Shown here: piece by piece, positions 20,549-28,715 of the stretch | Layout of the letters: the number at the start of each line of letters is the position of its first letter | How positions within the stretch are numbered: the first letter of the stretch is position 1 | Origin: Pseudomonadota bacterium | GTDB taxonomy: Bacteria > Pseudomonadota > Gammaproteobacteria > Xanthomonadales > Xanthomonadaceae | Length of the DNA stretch: 60,547 nt | Direction of reading: 5' to 3' | Assembly (NCBI GenBank): GCA_023399815.1 | Contig: JAEWOJ010000095.1 | Coordinates: forward strand, 1-60,547 | Position numbers and translations under genes: made by a program | The notes under the pieces: model-generated | Database searches by the model: none | Seen by the model: the letters and a program-made list of their open reading frames with translations, nothing else | Told to the model about the DNA's origin: nothing

Positions 20549-21510
20549 CGGCGTCGGCCAGCGGGATCACGGATACGCCGGCCGCAAGTGAATTCGCCCA
20601 GGATGTGCTGGCCGGGCTGTCGGCGCCGCAGAAACAGTTGCCGTCGAAGTACTTCTACGACAGCGTCGGTTCCGAGCTGTTCGAGCGCATCACGCGGCTG
20701 CCCGAGTACTACCCGACGCGATGCGAGATCGGCATCCTGCAGCAACAAGCCGGCGGTATCGCCTCCGGCATGCCGCCGAGGGCGGCGCTGGTCGAGTTCG
20801 GCAGCGGTTCCAGCACCAAGACCCGGATCGTGCTGGCCGCCGCCAGCTCCCTGGCCGCCTACGTTCCGATCGACATCTCGGGACCGTTCCTGCGCCAGCA
20901 GGTCGCCGGATTGGGCCGCGAATATCCTGGCGTCGCCATGTTCCCGGTCGAGGCCGATTTCACCGAGCCGTTCGCGCTTCCGCAGGCGGTCCGGACGATG
21001 CCCCGGGTGGGCTTTTTCCCGGGATCGACCATCGGCAACTTCGATCCCCGGGGCGCGGCCGCTTTCCTTCGCCACGCCGCGCGCATGCTCAGCGACGATG
21101 CGACGTTCATCGTCGGCGTCGACCTGGTCAAGGACATACGGCTCCTGGAGGATGCCTACAACGACGCGCAAGGCGTGACCGCGCAGTTCAACCTCAACCT
21201 GCTCGCGCGCATCAATCGCGAACTCGGCGCCGATTTCGATCTCGACGGCTTCCAGCACAAGGCCTTCTTCAACCGCGAACACTCGCGGATCGAGATGCAC
21301 CTGGCCAGCCGCAGGCGGCAGACGGTCGAGGTCTGCGGCACGCGCATCGATTTCGCCGCCGGCGAGACCATCCACACCGAGAACAGCTACAAGTACTCGG
21401 TGCCATCATTCGCTGCGCTGGCGCGCAGCGCGGGCTGGAACACCGCTCGGACCTGGACCGATGCCGGCGCCAACTTCAGCGTGCATGTGCTGCGCTCGGA
21501 GGACGCGTGA
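20545..21510 (+). CDS. egtD: L-histidine N-alpha-methyltransferase EgtD
   Basis: A 321-residue SAM-dependent enzyme that trimethylates histidine to hercynine, the first ergothioneine step. The SAM site reads LVEFGSGSSTKT (residues 82-93). The family signatures LPEYYPTRCE, FFPGSTIGNFDP and IHTENSYKYS follow. It starts inside the egtB stop (ATGA), so translation of the two is coupled. This minimal egtB-egtD pair is common in proteobacteria. Gene debris lies upstream, compatible with acquisition as a cassette. Confidence 0.96.
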   Translation: MTASASGITDTPAASEFAQDVLAGLSAPQKQLPSKYFYDSVGSELFERITRLPEYYPTRCEIGILQQQAGGIASGMPPRAALVEFGSGSSTKTRIVLAAASSLAAYVPIDISGPFLRQQVAGLGREYPGVAMFPVEADFTEPFALPQAVRTMPRVGFFPGSTIGNFDPRGAAAFLRHAARMLSDDATFIVGVDLVKDIRLLEDAYNDAQGVTAQFNLNLLARINRELGADFDLDGFQHKAFFNREHSRIEMHLASRRRQTVEVCGTRIDFAAGETIHTENSYKYSVPSFAALARSAGWNTARTWTDAGANFSVHVLRSEDA

Positions 21511-21658
21511 GCGGCCATAGCCGCCACCTGTCGCATCCGCCGCATCGCGTTTCCGCGCGGACGCGGCCGCGGTTGACAGGGCTCGAGCCGCGCCAATACC
21601 GTGTGAGTGCTGCGGGATGCGCAGGCAACCCGCCGATATCCCATCGGAGCATGCCGTC

Positions 21659-22012
21659 ATGACCGAACGTATCCGCGGGATCAATCCGGCCGTCGAACCT
21701 TCCGGTACCGGCTGCGTCGAATGCCTGGCCGCGGGGGCGTGGTGGCTCCACCTGCGGCGCTGCGCGGAATGCGGCCACATCGGCTGCTGCGACAGTTCCC
21801 CAAACCAGCATGCGACGAAGCATTTCCATGCCACCGGGCACCCGGTCATCCGCAGTTTCGAGCCGGGCGAGACGTGGTTCTGGAACTACGAAACCAATTC
21901 CGAGGTCAGGGGCGAGCGGCTCGCGCCGCCTGAGTCGCATCCGCTGGACCAGCCGACCCCCGGACCGGCCGGACGCGTGCCCGACGACTGGGAGTCGTTG
22001 CTCAACCAGTAG
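21659..22012 (+). CDS. UBP-type zinc finger domain protein
   Basis: A 117-residue protein whose centre is a UBP-type (ubiquitin-hydrolase-like) zinc finger: GCVECLAAGAWWLHLRRCAE, then CGHIGCCDSSPNQHATKHFH and TGHPVIRSFEPGE. The Cys/His spacing matches that fold. A short acidic and proline-rich tail ends in VPDDWESLLNQ. ATG 21659 has CGGAG ahead of it. Bacterial members are stand-alone; their ligands are unknown because these bacteria have no ubiquitin. It lies 150 bp after egtD on the same strand. Confidence 0.85.
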   Translation: MTERIRGINPAVEPSGTGCVECLAAGAWWLHLRRCAECGHIGCCDSSPNQHATKHFHATGHPVIRSFEPGETWFWNYETNSEVRGERLAPPESHPLDQPTPGPAGRVPDDWESLLNQ

Positions 22013-22075
22013 CCAGAGCTAGGGCGTGCGACGCATTCGCCGGCAACCGCCGACAACAGCACAGGACCGATCGCC

Positions 22076-22987
22076 ATGACGAGTGATTCCGCCTATGATC
22101 CGTGGCCGGTGCTTTCGGGCCCGGCCTTCGCGCCTACCCGCCATTTCCTGCACATGGTGTTGCAGGCCGTCGGCAAGCTGAAGTTGTCCCAGCCCTTCCA
22201 GGCGCAATGGGCCGAGGTGCCGCTCTGGCTCAACGCGCGCGGCCTGACCACCGGGCCGATCCCCTACGCCCGTGGCGCCTACGAGGTGCGCGCGGACTTC
22301 GTGACGCAGCAGCTGCATTGGCTGACGAGCGAGGGGAAGTCGGGCTGCCTGGCCTTCGGCCCGACGTCGGTGGCCGCGTTCGTGGACGGCCTGCTCAAGG
22401 GACTTCGCAATGCCGGCATCGATGCCAGCATCAACATGAAGCCACAGGAGATCCCCGACCCCATTCCGTTCGACGAGGATACGCAGCCACGCGCATACGA
22501 CCCGGCGCAGGTGGCGACCTGGTGGCGCATCCTGCTCAGCGTCCAGCGCTTGATGCAGGCGTTCCAGGGGCGCTTCACCGGCAAGACCCAGCCCATCGGC
22601 CTGATGTGGGGAACGTTCGACATCCGCCTGCCCTTCTACAGTGGCAAGCCCGCCCAGCCGGCGCCCGACAGCGGCTTCATCCGCCGCAACTGCATGAACG
22701 TCGAACTGATGGAGATGGGCTGGTGGCCCGGGGACGGCTCGTATCCCAGGCCCGCGTTCTACGCGTTCACCTATCCCCAGCCGTCGGGCATCGAGCGCGC
22801 GAAGATCGGCCCGAACGCCGCAAGATGGGACGCCACCATGGGCGAGTTCCTGCTGGATTACGACGACCTGCGCCAGTGCGCGCACCCCGACGGCGCCCTG
22901 CTCGAATTCTTCGCTTCCACCTACGCCGCCGGCGCCAACGCGGCGCATTGGGACCCAAGCCTGCTGGGCACCGGTCGAACGGTGTAG
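22076..22987 (+). CDS. DUF5996 family protein
   Basis: A 303-residue soluble protein of the DUF5996 family. The conserved start of the domain is visible: LHMVLQAVGKLKLS, AEVPLWLNARGLTTGPIPYA. Later motifs include WWRILLSVQRLMQAFQGRFT and FYAFTYPQPSGIE. No signal peptide, membrane segment or known catalytic motif was found and the family has no established function. It follows the zinc-finger gene by 63 nt on the same strand, so it may be part of the egt-led transcript. Confidence 0.85.
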   Translation: MTSDSAYDPWPVLSGPAFAPTRHFLHMVLQAVGKLKLSQPFQAQWAEVPLWLNARGLTTGPIPYARGAYEVRADFVTQQLHWLTSEGKSGCLAFGPTSVAAFVDGLLKGLRNAGIDASINMKPQEIPDPIPFDEDTQPRAYDPAQVATWWRILLSVQRLMQAFQGRFTGKTQPIGLMWGTFDIRLPFYSGKPAQPAPDSGFIRRNCMNVELMEMGWWPGDGSYPRPAFYAFTYPQPSGIERAKIGPNAARWDATMGEFLLDYDDLRQCAHPDGALLEFFASTYAAGANAAHWDPSLLGTGRTV

Positions 22988-23160
22988 ACCTGCGAACGGT
23001 ATGCCCCGGGTGGATGCAATCGCCCCGCTGCATGTTGTACGGAACAGCAACCGGGATACGGGTGGGCATCTGACAGACAGGATGTCATCGCGCGTGTCGC
23101 ATGCGGGCAATGGACGAGATCCCTCGCCATGCCCGGGACGACAGCACTCTGGCGGACGCT

Positions 23161-24450
23161 CTATGCACCCTCGGCCGGTCCATGACCCGTGGGCCGGGTT
23201 TCCCGCATCAGCACGAAGACCGGCAGGACGCACAGCGCGGTCACCGCGATCATGACGCCGGGCACCGCCGCCCATTGGGTGCGCTGGATCAGCCATTGCG
23301 CCAGCCAGGGCGTCACGCCACCGAAAATGGCGGTGGCCATGGTCGCGCCGAAGGCGAGTCCGCTCAGGCGCGCCTCGCCACGAAACTGCTCCGCCGTCGC
23401 CACCGCCCCTACCGCGCTGACGCCGCCTCCCAGCGCGGCGAGCACGACTGCGCCCACCATGGCCTGCATCATCGAGCCCCCACCCATCATCAGGAACATG
23501 GAGGCGGGAACGAGGACGCCGATGCCGGCCAGGCCGATCAACAGCGGGCGACGCCCGATCACGTCGGACAGCAGGCCGAGCGCAGGAGTCACCGCGATCA
23601 CCACGAAGGCGGCGAGGGTGGACAGCCACAGCGAATGGCCTTCGCTCATCGCGCCCGTCGAGGTCAGGAAGGCCGGAACGTAGGCGATCCCGACGTAGTA
23701 GGTGATCGATCCGAGCGCCGAAATCGCGAATCCGCGGGCGATGCCCGCGCGGTAGTTCGCAAGGCTGTAGCGCAGCGGATGGGACGGCACGGTTCCGCCG
23801 GCCTGCTGGCGCCGGAAATCGGGCGACTCGTCGAGCGAGGTGCGGACCAGCAGGATCACGCCGGCCAGGACCGCGCCGGCCAGGAACGGCAGCCGCCAGC
23901 CCCAGCTTTCCAGTTGCGCGGTCGTCATGAGGCTGACGGTCAGCGCCGACAGGCCGACCGCCAGCAGCCCGCCGACCTCGCTGGAGGCGGACGCCAGCGA
24001 GGTAATCAGCCCGCGCCGGCGAACCGGCGCGCCCTCGAGCAGGTAGGCGACCACGCCGGTGTATTCGCCGCCGACGGAAAAGGCCATGACGCAGCGCAGG
24101 AACAGCAGGGCCCAGCCCGCCGCCGGCCCGATCTGCCCGCGCGTCGGCAGCAGGCCGATCGCGAGCATGGCGAGGGCCATCAGCGCCATCGACAGGAGCA
24201 TCATGCGCCGGCGCCCGTGCCGGTCCCCGATCCGCGCGAACGCGATCGCGCCGATGGGCCGCATCATGTAGGAGACGGCGAAACCGGCCAGTACCGTCAG
24301 CAGCGACGCCTGGTCGTCGCCGAAGAACACGCGCGCCACGACGGTCGAGAGGTAGAGGTACAGGGTGAAGTCGTACCACTCGACGACCGTCGAGAATGCC
24401 GCGATGCCGATCGAACGGGGAGGGAGCAGCGGTCTTCCATCGGCCGTCAT
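23161..24450 (-). CDS. MFS transporter, metabolite:H+ symporter (MHS) type
   Basis: A 429-residue, 12-TM transporter. The N-terminus AFSTVVEWYDFTLYLYLS and the loop MMRPIGAIAFARIGDRHGRR are the classic metabolite:H+ symporter signatures (ProP, KgtP, ShiA, citrate transporters). The ATG at 24450 with GAAGGGA upstream is preferred over a TTG two codons earlier. The substrate cannot be assigned; an organic acid or betaine is usual for the family. Its gene follows pirin on the same strand by about 170 bp. Confidence 0.9.
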   Translation of the reverse strand: MTADGRPLLPPRSIGIAAFSTVVEWYDFTLYLYLSTVVARVFFGDDQASLLTVLAGFAVSYMMRPIGAIAFARIGDRHGRRRMMLLSMALMALAMLAIGLLPTRGQIGPAAGWALLFLRCVMAFSVGGEYTGVVAYLLEGAPVRRRGLITSLASASSEVGGLLAVGLSALTVSLMTTAQLESWGWRLPFLAGAVLAGVILLVRTSLDESPDFRRQQAGGTVPSHPLRYSLANYRAGIARGFAISALGSITYYVGIAYVPAFLTSTGAMSEGHSLWLSTLAAFVVIAVTPALGLLSDVIGRRPLLIGLAGIGVLVPASMFLMMGGGSMMQAMVGAVVLAALGGGVSAVGAVATAEQFRGEARLSGLAFGATMATAIFGGVTPWLAQWLIQRTQWAAVPGVMIAVTALCVLPVFVLMRETRPTGHGPAEGA

Positions 24451-24616
24451 GGGCAATCCCTTCGATCACCCCGGGCCCCGGCGGATCGATCTGCGAGTGC
24501 GGGAGGTGGCCGGTTGGCCGCTTGTTGCAAGGGCAAAAGCATCGGGTTCCGGCGGCTGGCAACCACGGTCGCGACGCTTCGCCGCCCGCGTCCGTCCGAC
24601 GGTCGGGCGCGCCGGA

Positions 24617-25453
24617 TCAGAACGGGACGCCGTCGAGCCGGCCCATCCTGCCGCCAAGGAAGTCGCGCTTGGCCTGCACGATGCGCTCCGGCGTGTCCAT
24701 CACGAAGGGGCCGTCGAAGATCAGCTCGCCTTCGACCGGATCGCCGCCCAGCACTGCGACGGTGGCCGGCTGCCCGGCGGCCGCCTGCAGCACCACCTGG
24801 CGGCCCGGGCCCAGCATCGCCAGCGTGCCCGGCGCCAATGGCGCACCGGCGGGGCCCACCAGTTCGCCTTCGAGCACATAGAAGCCGAGTTCCCCGGCAT
24901 CGATGTCCAGCGCCACCCGTGCGCCAGGCTCGAGCTGGATATGCGCGAACACCGTGGGCGTGGCATTGCGCATCGGCCCCGTGGTGCCGTTCACCGTGCC
25001 GGCGATGACGCGCACCGTGGCGTCGGGCAGGCGCAGTTCGGGGATGTCGGCGGCGCGGAACGAGGCATAGTCCGGCTCGGCGAATTTCATGGACGGCGGC
25101 AGGCTGGTCCACAGCTGCAGGCCGTGGCGTCCGCCCGTCGGCTGTTCCGCATGCAGCATGCCGCGCCCGGCGCGGATCCATTGCGCATCACCGGGCCCGA
25201 GCGTGTCGCGGAAGCCGGCGCTGTCGCGGTGTTCCACGCCCCCGTCGAGCAGGTAGCTGATCACTTCGATGCCGGCATGTGGATGAGGCCTGTCGCCGAT
25301 GCCGCGCCGGCTTTGATGCCGGTAGTGATCGAGGAACACGAACGGCCCCAGCGACGGATGGCCTTCCACCGGAAGGGCGCGACGCAGCAGCATGTCGCCG
25401 TCGTCGATGATGCGGTCCTCCGGCAGGATCGCTTCGATCGTGCGCTGGCTCAT
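24617..25453 (-). CDS. Pirin family protein
   Basis: A 278-residue bicupin. The N-terminal cupin has the metal-site pattern GDRPHPHAGIEVISYLLDG (two His), then EHRDSAG and the pirin hallmark GRGMLHAEQP. The second cupin follows from about residue 150 and ends with GPFVMDTPERIVQAKRDF. Pirins are iron-binding proteins with quercetinase activity in some bacteria and regulatory roles in others; which applies here is unknown. CGAAGGAGGAAC precedes the ATG. Confidence 0.93.
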   Translation of the reverse strand: MSQRTIEAILPEDRIIDDGDMLLRRALPVEGHPSLGPFVFLDHYRHQSRRGIGDRPHPHAGIEVISYLLDGGVEHRDSAGFRDTLGPGDAQWIRAGRGMLHAEQPTGGRHGLQLWTSLPPSMKFAEPDYASFRAADIPELRLPDATVRVIAGTVNGTTGPMRNATPTVFAHIQLEPGARVALDIDAGELGFYVLEGELVGPAGAPLAPGTLAMLGPGRQVVLQAAAGQPATVAVLGGDPVEGELIFDGPFVMDTPERIVQAKRDFLGGRMGRLDGVPF

Positions 25454-25600
25454 ATCGTTCCTCCTTCGCAGGGCATCGTTGCTCGAAACCGGGACGCGCC
25501 CGGCACGGATCCAGCCGAATGGGCGGATCGAACCCCTTATCCAGCATGAAACTCCAGAAACATGCCGAGTGGAACCCCCATGGCTGGAAGAAGCTGCTTC

Positions 25601-26317
25601 CTACCCGGCAATCGTCGTCATCGTGGTCATCCGCTCGATGGCTTCAACGATTCCGTCGGCACCGTCCACTTCCACCACCTTCCCTGCCCGGTCGAAACCT
25701 TGCAGCACCTCATGCTCCCAGGTGGCGTGGTATGGCATGTAAACGCCCCAGCCTCCCAGTTCGACGACCGGTGCGATGTCGGATTTGAGCGAGTTGCCGA
25801 CCATCGCGAACCGGTCAGCCGTCACCTCGAACTCCTGCAGCAAGCGCCGGTAGGTGGAGACGTCCTTTTCGGACACTATTTCAATCCGCTGAAAGGCCGT
25901 CAGGCCGCATTGTGCGACTTTCCGCTCTTGATGAAACAGATCGCCCTTGGTGATCAGCACGACGCGGTATTTCGCCGCGACCTGGTCCACCGCCTCGGCG
26001 ATGCCCGGCAGCAGCTCGACCGGATGGGCCAGCAGATCCTTTCCCATGTCCACGACGGCCTGGATGTCGCGCGCTTCGATGCGTCCTTCCGTCAGGTCGA
26101 TGGCCGCTTCCACCATCGACAGGACCATGCCTTTCACGCCATAGCCGAACAGGGCCAGGTTCGCCCGCTCGGTGGCAAGCAGCTTGGCGCGCAGTCCCAC
26201 CGCGGCCAGATCCACATAACGCCCCACGATCGCCTCGAAATCGTCCTGCGCGCGGTCGTAGAACTCCTGGCTGCGCCAGAGCGTGTCATCGCCATCGAAA
26301 CCCACGATCTGGATCAT
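25601..26317 (-). CDS. HAD-family hydrolase
   Basis: A 238-residue HAD phosphatase. Motif I is VGFDGDDTLW (residues 5-14, Asp nucleophile), motif II VLITKGD, the lysine motif lies around HQERKVAQCG, and motif IV is MVGNSLKSDIAPV. A helical cap (about residues 18-95) follows motif I. The ATG at 26317 is preceded by GGAGG and puts motif I in the normal position, so the longer frame reaching 26470 is not used. The substrate is unknown; small phosphorylated metabolites are typical. A decayed second copy of its first motif lies just upstream. Confidence 0.9.
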   Translation of the reverse strand: MIQIVGFDGDDTLWRSQEFYDRAQDDFEAIVGRYVDLAAVGLRAKLLATERANLALFGYGVKGMVLSMVEAAIDLTEGRIEARDIQAVVDMGKDLLAHPVELLPGIAEAVDQVAAKYRVVLITKGDLFHQERKVAQCGLTAFQRIEIVSEKDVSTYRRLLQEFEVTADRFAMVGNSLKSDIAPVVELGGWGVYMPYHATWEHEVLQGFDRAGKVVEVDGADGIVEAIERMTTMTTIAG

Positions 26318-26339
26318 GCGGCCTCCGTAATCGGTGAAA

Positions 26340-26679
26340 AACCGGGGCAGGAAAACACCCCATCGGACCTTGCGGGACCACATGCACTGAACGTGGACGG
26401 TCGCCTGCGCTCTTTCCATCCCCGCCTGTCCAATGACCTGCGGAATCCGGCGCGGCGCCTGCGCGTCCATGGCCTGGGTTCCTGCTGGAACATGGTGACC
26501 GGCACCACCGGCCAGCGCGCGGCGGTGGCGGTCGCCGCCTCATGCAGGTCGATGGCGTGGCCGGGGATGGCCTCGAGATCCTGCTCGACCTGACAGCGAC
26601 AGCCTTCGCTCTTCCAGAGCGTGTCGTCGCCGTCGAAGCCGACCAGGCCAATGGCGGATGTGGCGGAAGGGGAAACCAT
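26340..26679 (-). pseudogene. Truncated HAD-hydrolase duplicate
   Basis: A frame starting MVSPSATSAIGLVGFDGDDT continues LWKSEG ... VEQDLEAIPGHAIDLHEA, paralleling VGFDGDDTLWRSQE ... AQDDFEAIVGRYVDL of the intact neighbour. After about 45 residues the similarity stops and the frame turns into arginine-rich sequence. Only motif I and the start of the cap remain. It most likely arose by tandem duplication followed by deletion. Confidence 0.65.
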
Positions 26680-26730
26680 GCGCGGCAGGATAGCAACCGG
26701 CCTGTGGCGCGGGGATGGCAGACAGCAGAC

Positions 26731-26763
26731 GGAAAGAGAGCGGCCGGCGGCCGCTCTCTTTCC
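26731..26763. terminator. Strong hairpin after the EF-hand gene
   Basis: GGAAAGAGAGCGGC and its exact complement form a 14-bp stem with a 5-base loop (26745-26749). The arms carry AAAGAG/CTCTTT, so a U-rich end results on either strand. It ends the EF-hand transcript (minus strand) and may also block read-through from the other side. Confidence 0.75.
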
Positions 26764-26788
26764 GCATCACGGCACGATCGCCGCTGCG

Positions 26789-27142
26789 TCATTTCTGCTG
26801 CGAGGCGGCGTAGACGCGGTATTCGTCGGCAGTCAGCTTGCCGTCCTTGTCGGCATCGGCGGCATCGAAGACCTGCGCCAGGCCGGGGTGGGCCTGCGAT
26901 TCGGCGCGGCTGATGCTGCCGTCGCCATCGGCATCCAGGCTGGCCCACGACTGGCCGTTGCCGTTGGCCGATGCCGCGGCGTCGGCGGCGGTGCCCTGCT
27001 GCGCCTGCGCGGCCTGTTCCTGCGCCTGGCGCTCCTGCTCCTGCTGCTGCGCCTGCGTGTCCTGGGCCATGGCGGGCATCGCCAGGGCGGCACCCACGGC
27101 GGCGACGAGGGCAAACAGGGCGTTGCGGTTGCGAACGGTCAT
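26789..27142 (-). CDS. Secreted EF-hand protein
   Basis: A 117-residue exported protein. The signal peptide (MTVRNRNALFALVAAVGAAL, cleavage near AMAQD) is followed by a Gln/Glu/Ala-rich, probably helical segment (residues 28-52). Two EF-hand loops follow: DADGDGSISRAE near residue 70 and DADKDGKLTADE near 96. It should bind Ca2+ in the periplasm or outside. Such small EF-hand proteins are common in Xanthomonadaceae and have no assigned function. GGAGAAC lies ahead of the ATG, and a strong hairpin terminator follows. Confidence 0.88.
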   Translation of the reverse strand: MTVRNRNALFALVAAVGAALAMPAMAQDTQAQQQEQERQAQEQAAQAQQGTAADAAASANGNGQSWASLDADGDGSISRAESQAHPGLAQVFDAADADKDGKLTADEYRVYAASQQK

Positions 27143-27364
27143 CGGGTGTTCTCCTGCGGTTTGGGGAAAGCGCGGCGAATCCGCACGGCCCCACCCTCGC
27201 AGGCCTGTCCTGAATCGCGCATTCCCCGCGGAATCCCGGCTGACATGGCGTTAACCAACGCCGGCGGCCGATCCGTTACCGCCCTGGTTAGCGTCGCGTG
27301 AGCCGCAGGTAAGGCAGGCATTCGGGCGTTCCATCCATGGCACGCCTGCCTGGATCGGGCGCGC

Positions 27365-27745
27365 TCACCCGGCGCTGCTGTCGCCATCGCGCGCCGCGCG
27401 CGAACTGAACGCCCGCCATCCCAGGCCCACGCCGACCAGGGCGCCGGCCACTTCCAGCACCACGCGCGTGCCCAGCTGGTCGGGATCGTGGATGCCGGCC
27501 AGTGCCAGCCGCGCATAGAGCGGCGAATCCAGCTGCACCATGCCCAGGTAGAACAGGTTCCAGATATCCACGCCGGCGCCGATGGCGACCGCGGCCAGGC
27601 TCGCCCAGGCGATGGCATGGCCCTGCGACAGGCCGGTACGGCGGCAGACCTGCCACCACAGGAGGAACACCACGAAGCCGATCACCAGCGCGATCAAGGC
27701 CGCTTCCAGCGAGCCGGTCAGGCCGTAGTGCAGTTCCAGGTTCAT
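27365..27745 (-). CDS. Small integral membrane protein
   Basis: A 126-residue protein with about four hydrophobic segments: ALIALVIGFVVFLLWW (about 18-33), AIAWASLAAVAIGAG (about 49-63), a weaker one after DIWNLFYLGMV, and VVLEVAGALVGVGLGW near the C-terminus. No domain is recognised. The start at MNLELHYG gives a compact protein; an in-frame ATG six codons upstream is possible. It lies just upstream of a REP pair that separates it from the peptidase gene vanX. Confidence 0.7.
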   Translation of the reverse strand: MNLELHYGLTGSLEAALIALVIGFVVFLLWWQVCRRTGLSQGHAIAWASLAAVAIGAGVDIWNLFYLGMVQLDSPLYARLALAGIHDPDQLGTRVVLEVAGALVGVGLGWRAFSSRAARDGDSSAG

Positions 27746-27798
27746 CGGTCTCGGTCGCGGCAACGGGGAGCCGCAGTGTAGCCGGAGGCGCGATGCCC

Positions 27799-27890
27799 GT
27801 AGGAGCGACTGCAGGAGGGACTGTAGGAGCGACGCCAGTCGCGATGGGGCTCTACCGGGAAAGCCCAGTCGCGACTGGCGTCGCTCCTAC
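27799..27890. repeat. Facing REP pair plus a decayed REP head
   Basis: Two GTAGGAGCGACG-family REPs in inverted orientation (27823-27844 and 27868-27890). A degenerate head, GTAGGAGCGACTGCAGGAGG, lies in front at 27799-27818. The pair starts about 50 bp from the membrane-protein start and ends 15 bp before the dipeptidase stop codon. Confidence 0.85.
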
Positions 27891-27904
27891 GGGGACAGGC
27901 AAGG

Positions 27905-28603
27905 TCAGCGCACCGGGAAATCGTAGGCGGTGCCGGGCGTCGGTTCGGGCCGGAAGGTGTAGTGCCACCATTCCATCGGATAGTTGTCGAAGCCTTCGGC
28001 GCGCATCGCCTCCAGCAGCAGCTGCCGGTTGTGGCGCTGCTGCGGCGTGATGTCGGGGCTGTCGGTATGGGCCAGCGGATCGAAGCGGTCGAAGCCGGTG
28101 CCCATGTCCAGCTCCACGCATCCGCCGTGGCGGCAATCGAGCAGGCCCAGGTCCATGGTGGCGCCGCGGCTGTGGCCGGAATGCTCGGCGATGTAGCCGT
28201 CCAGCAGCCGGCTCTTGTCGATGTTCGGGTAGTAGCGGGCCTTGGCCTGCTGGTCGGCGGGATCGTGCGCCCAGGCGACGAACGCCTGCACCGACCGCAC
28301 CGGCCGGTAGCAGTCGTACAGGCGCAGCGCGTGGCCCTGCGCCTGCAGCGTGCGCTGCACACGCGCCAGGGCCTGTGCGGCGGGTTCGAGCAGGTAACAG
28401 CGCGGCGCGTCGTAGCCGGGCACCGGCCGGCCGGTGAAGTTGTCGCTGCCGGCGTAGCGCATGTCCAAGGAGAAGCCCGGCGCCAGCGTGGCCACGTCCA
28501 GCATGCCGGCCTGCGCCGGCGTGGCGGCCGGAGACACCGCGGGCGCCGCCTGCGCGACTGCGCAGGCCAGCAGCAGGACCAGGCCGGTGCCTCGGGTACG
28601 CAT
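27905..28603 (-). CDS. D-alanyl-D-alanine dipeptidase (VanX/DdpX family)
   Basis: A 232-residue M15D zinc peptidase with a signal peptide (MRTRGTGLVLLLACAVAQAA). The zinc site is visible as SGHSRGATMDLG (the SxHxxGxAxD motif) and EWWHYTF (catalytic Glu and third His ligand). RLYDCYRPVRSVQAF is the family's arginine region. It would split D-Ala-D-Ala released from peptidoglycan stem peptides in the periplasm. There is no vanH/vanA or two-component system, so a nutritional role fits better than glycopeptide resistance. It is the last gene of the minus-strand unit headed by TonB receptor 1. AGGAG precedes the ATG. Confidence 0.92.
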   Translation of the reverse strand: MRTRGTGLVLLLACAVAQAAPAVSPAATPAQAGMLDVATLAPGFSLDMRYAGSDNFTGRPVPGYDAPRCYLLEPAAQALARVQRTLQAQGHALRLYDCYRPVRSVQAFVAWAHDPADQQAKARYYPNIDKSRLLDGYIAEHSGHSRGATMDLGLLDCRHGGCVELDMGTGFDRFDPLAHTDSPDITPQQRHNRQLLLEAMRAEGFDNYPMEWWHYTFRPEPTPGTAYDFPVR

Positions 28604-28627
28604 GGCAATCTCCTGTGGTGCGGTTTC

Positions 28628-28701
28628 GTGGGAGCCGGTTTGCCGGCGAATGCTCTTCAGGCAATGGCTCTGAAAGCATTCGCCGGCAAGCCGGCTCCCA
28701 C
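28628..28701. repeat. Long hairpin of GTGGGAGCCGG-type repeats
   Basis: Two 27-base arms (28628-28654 and 28675-28701) starting GTGGGAGCCGG and containing the inner stem GCCGGCAAGCCGGC face each other. This head differs from the GTAG types and resembles REPs common in Pseudomonas. It fills the gap between the double-SIS gene and vanX and could cap the upstream transcript. Confidence 0.82.
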
Positions 28702-28715
28702 ACAGGTCGCCTGGC

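Noticed and set aside
26317..26470. N-terminal extension of the HAD hydrolase to 26470.
   Set aside because: The extension precedes motif I by about 50 residues without domain character, while GGAGG before ATG 26317 gives a normal HAD N-terminus.
27905..28603. VanX-type dipeptidase as a glycopeptide-resistance gene.
   Set aside because: No vanH, vanA ligase or vanRS genes are present; it lies within a cell-wall degradation gene set, so a nutritional role is more likely.
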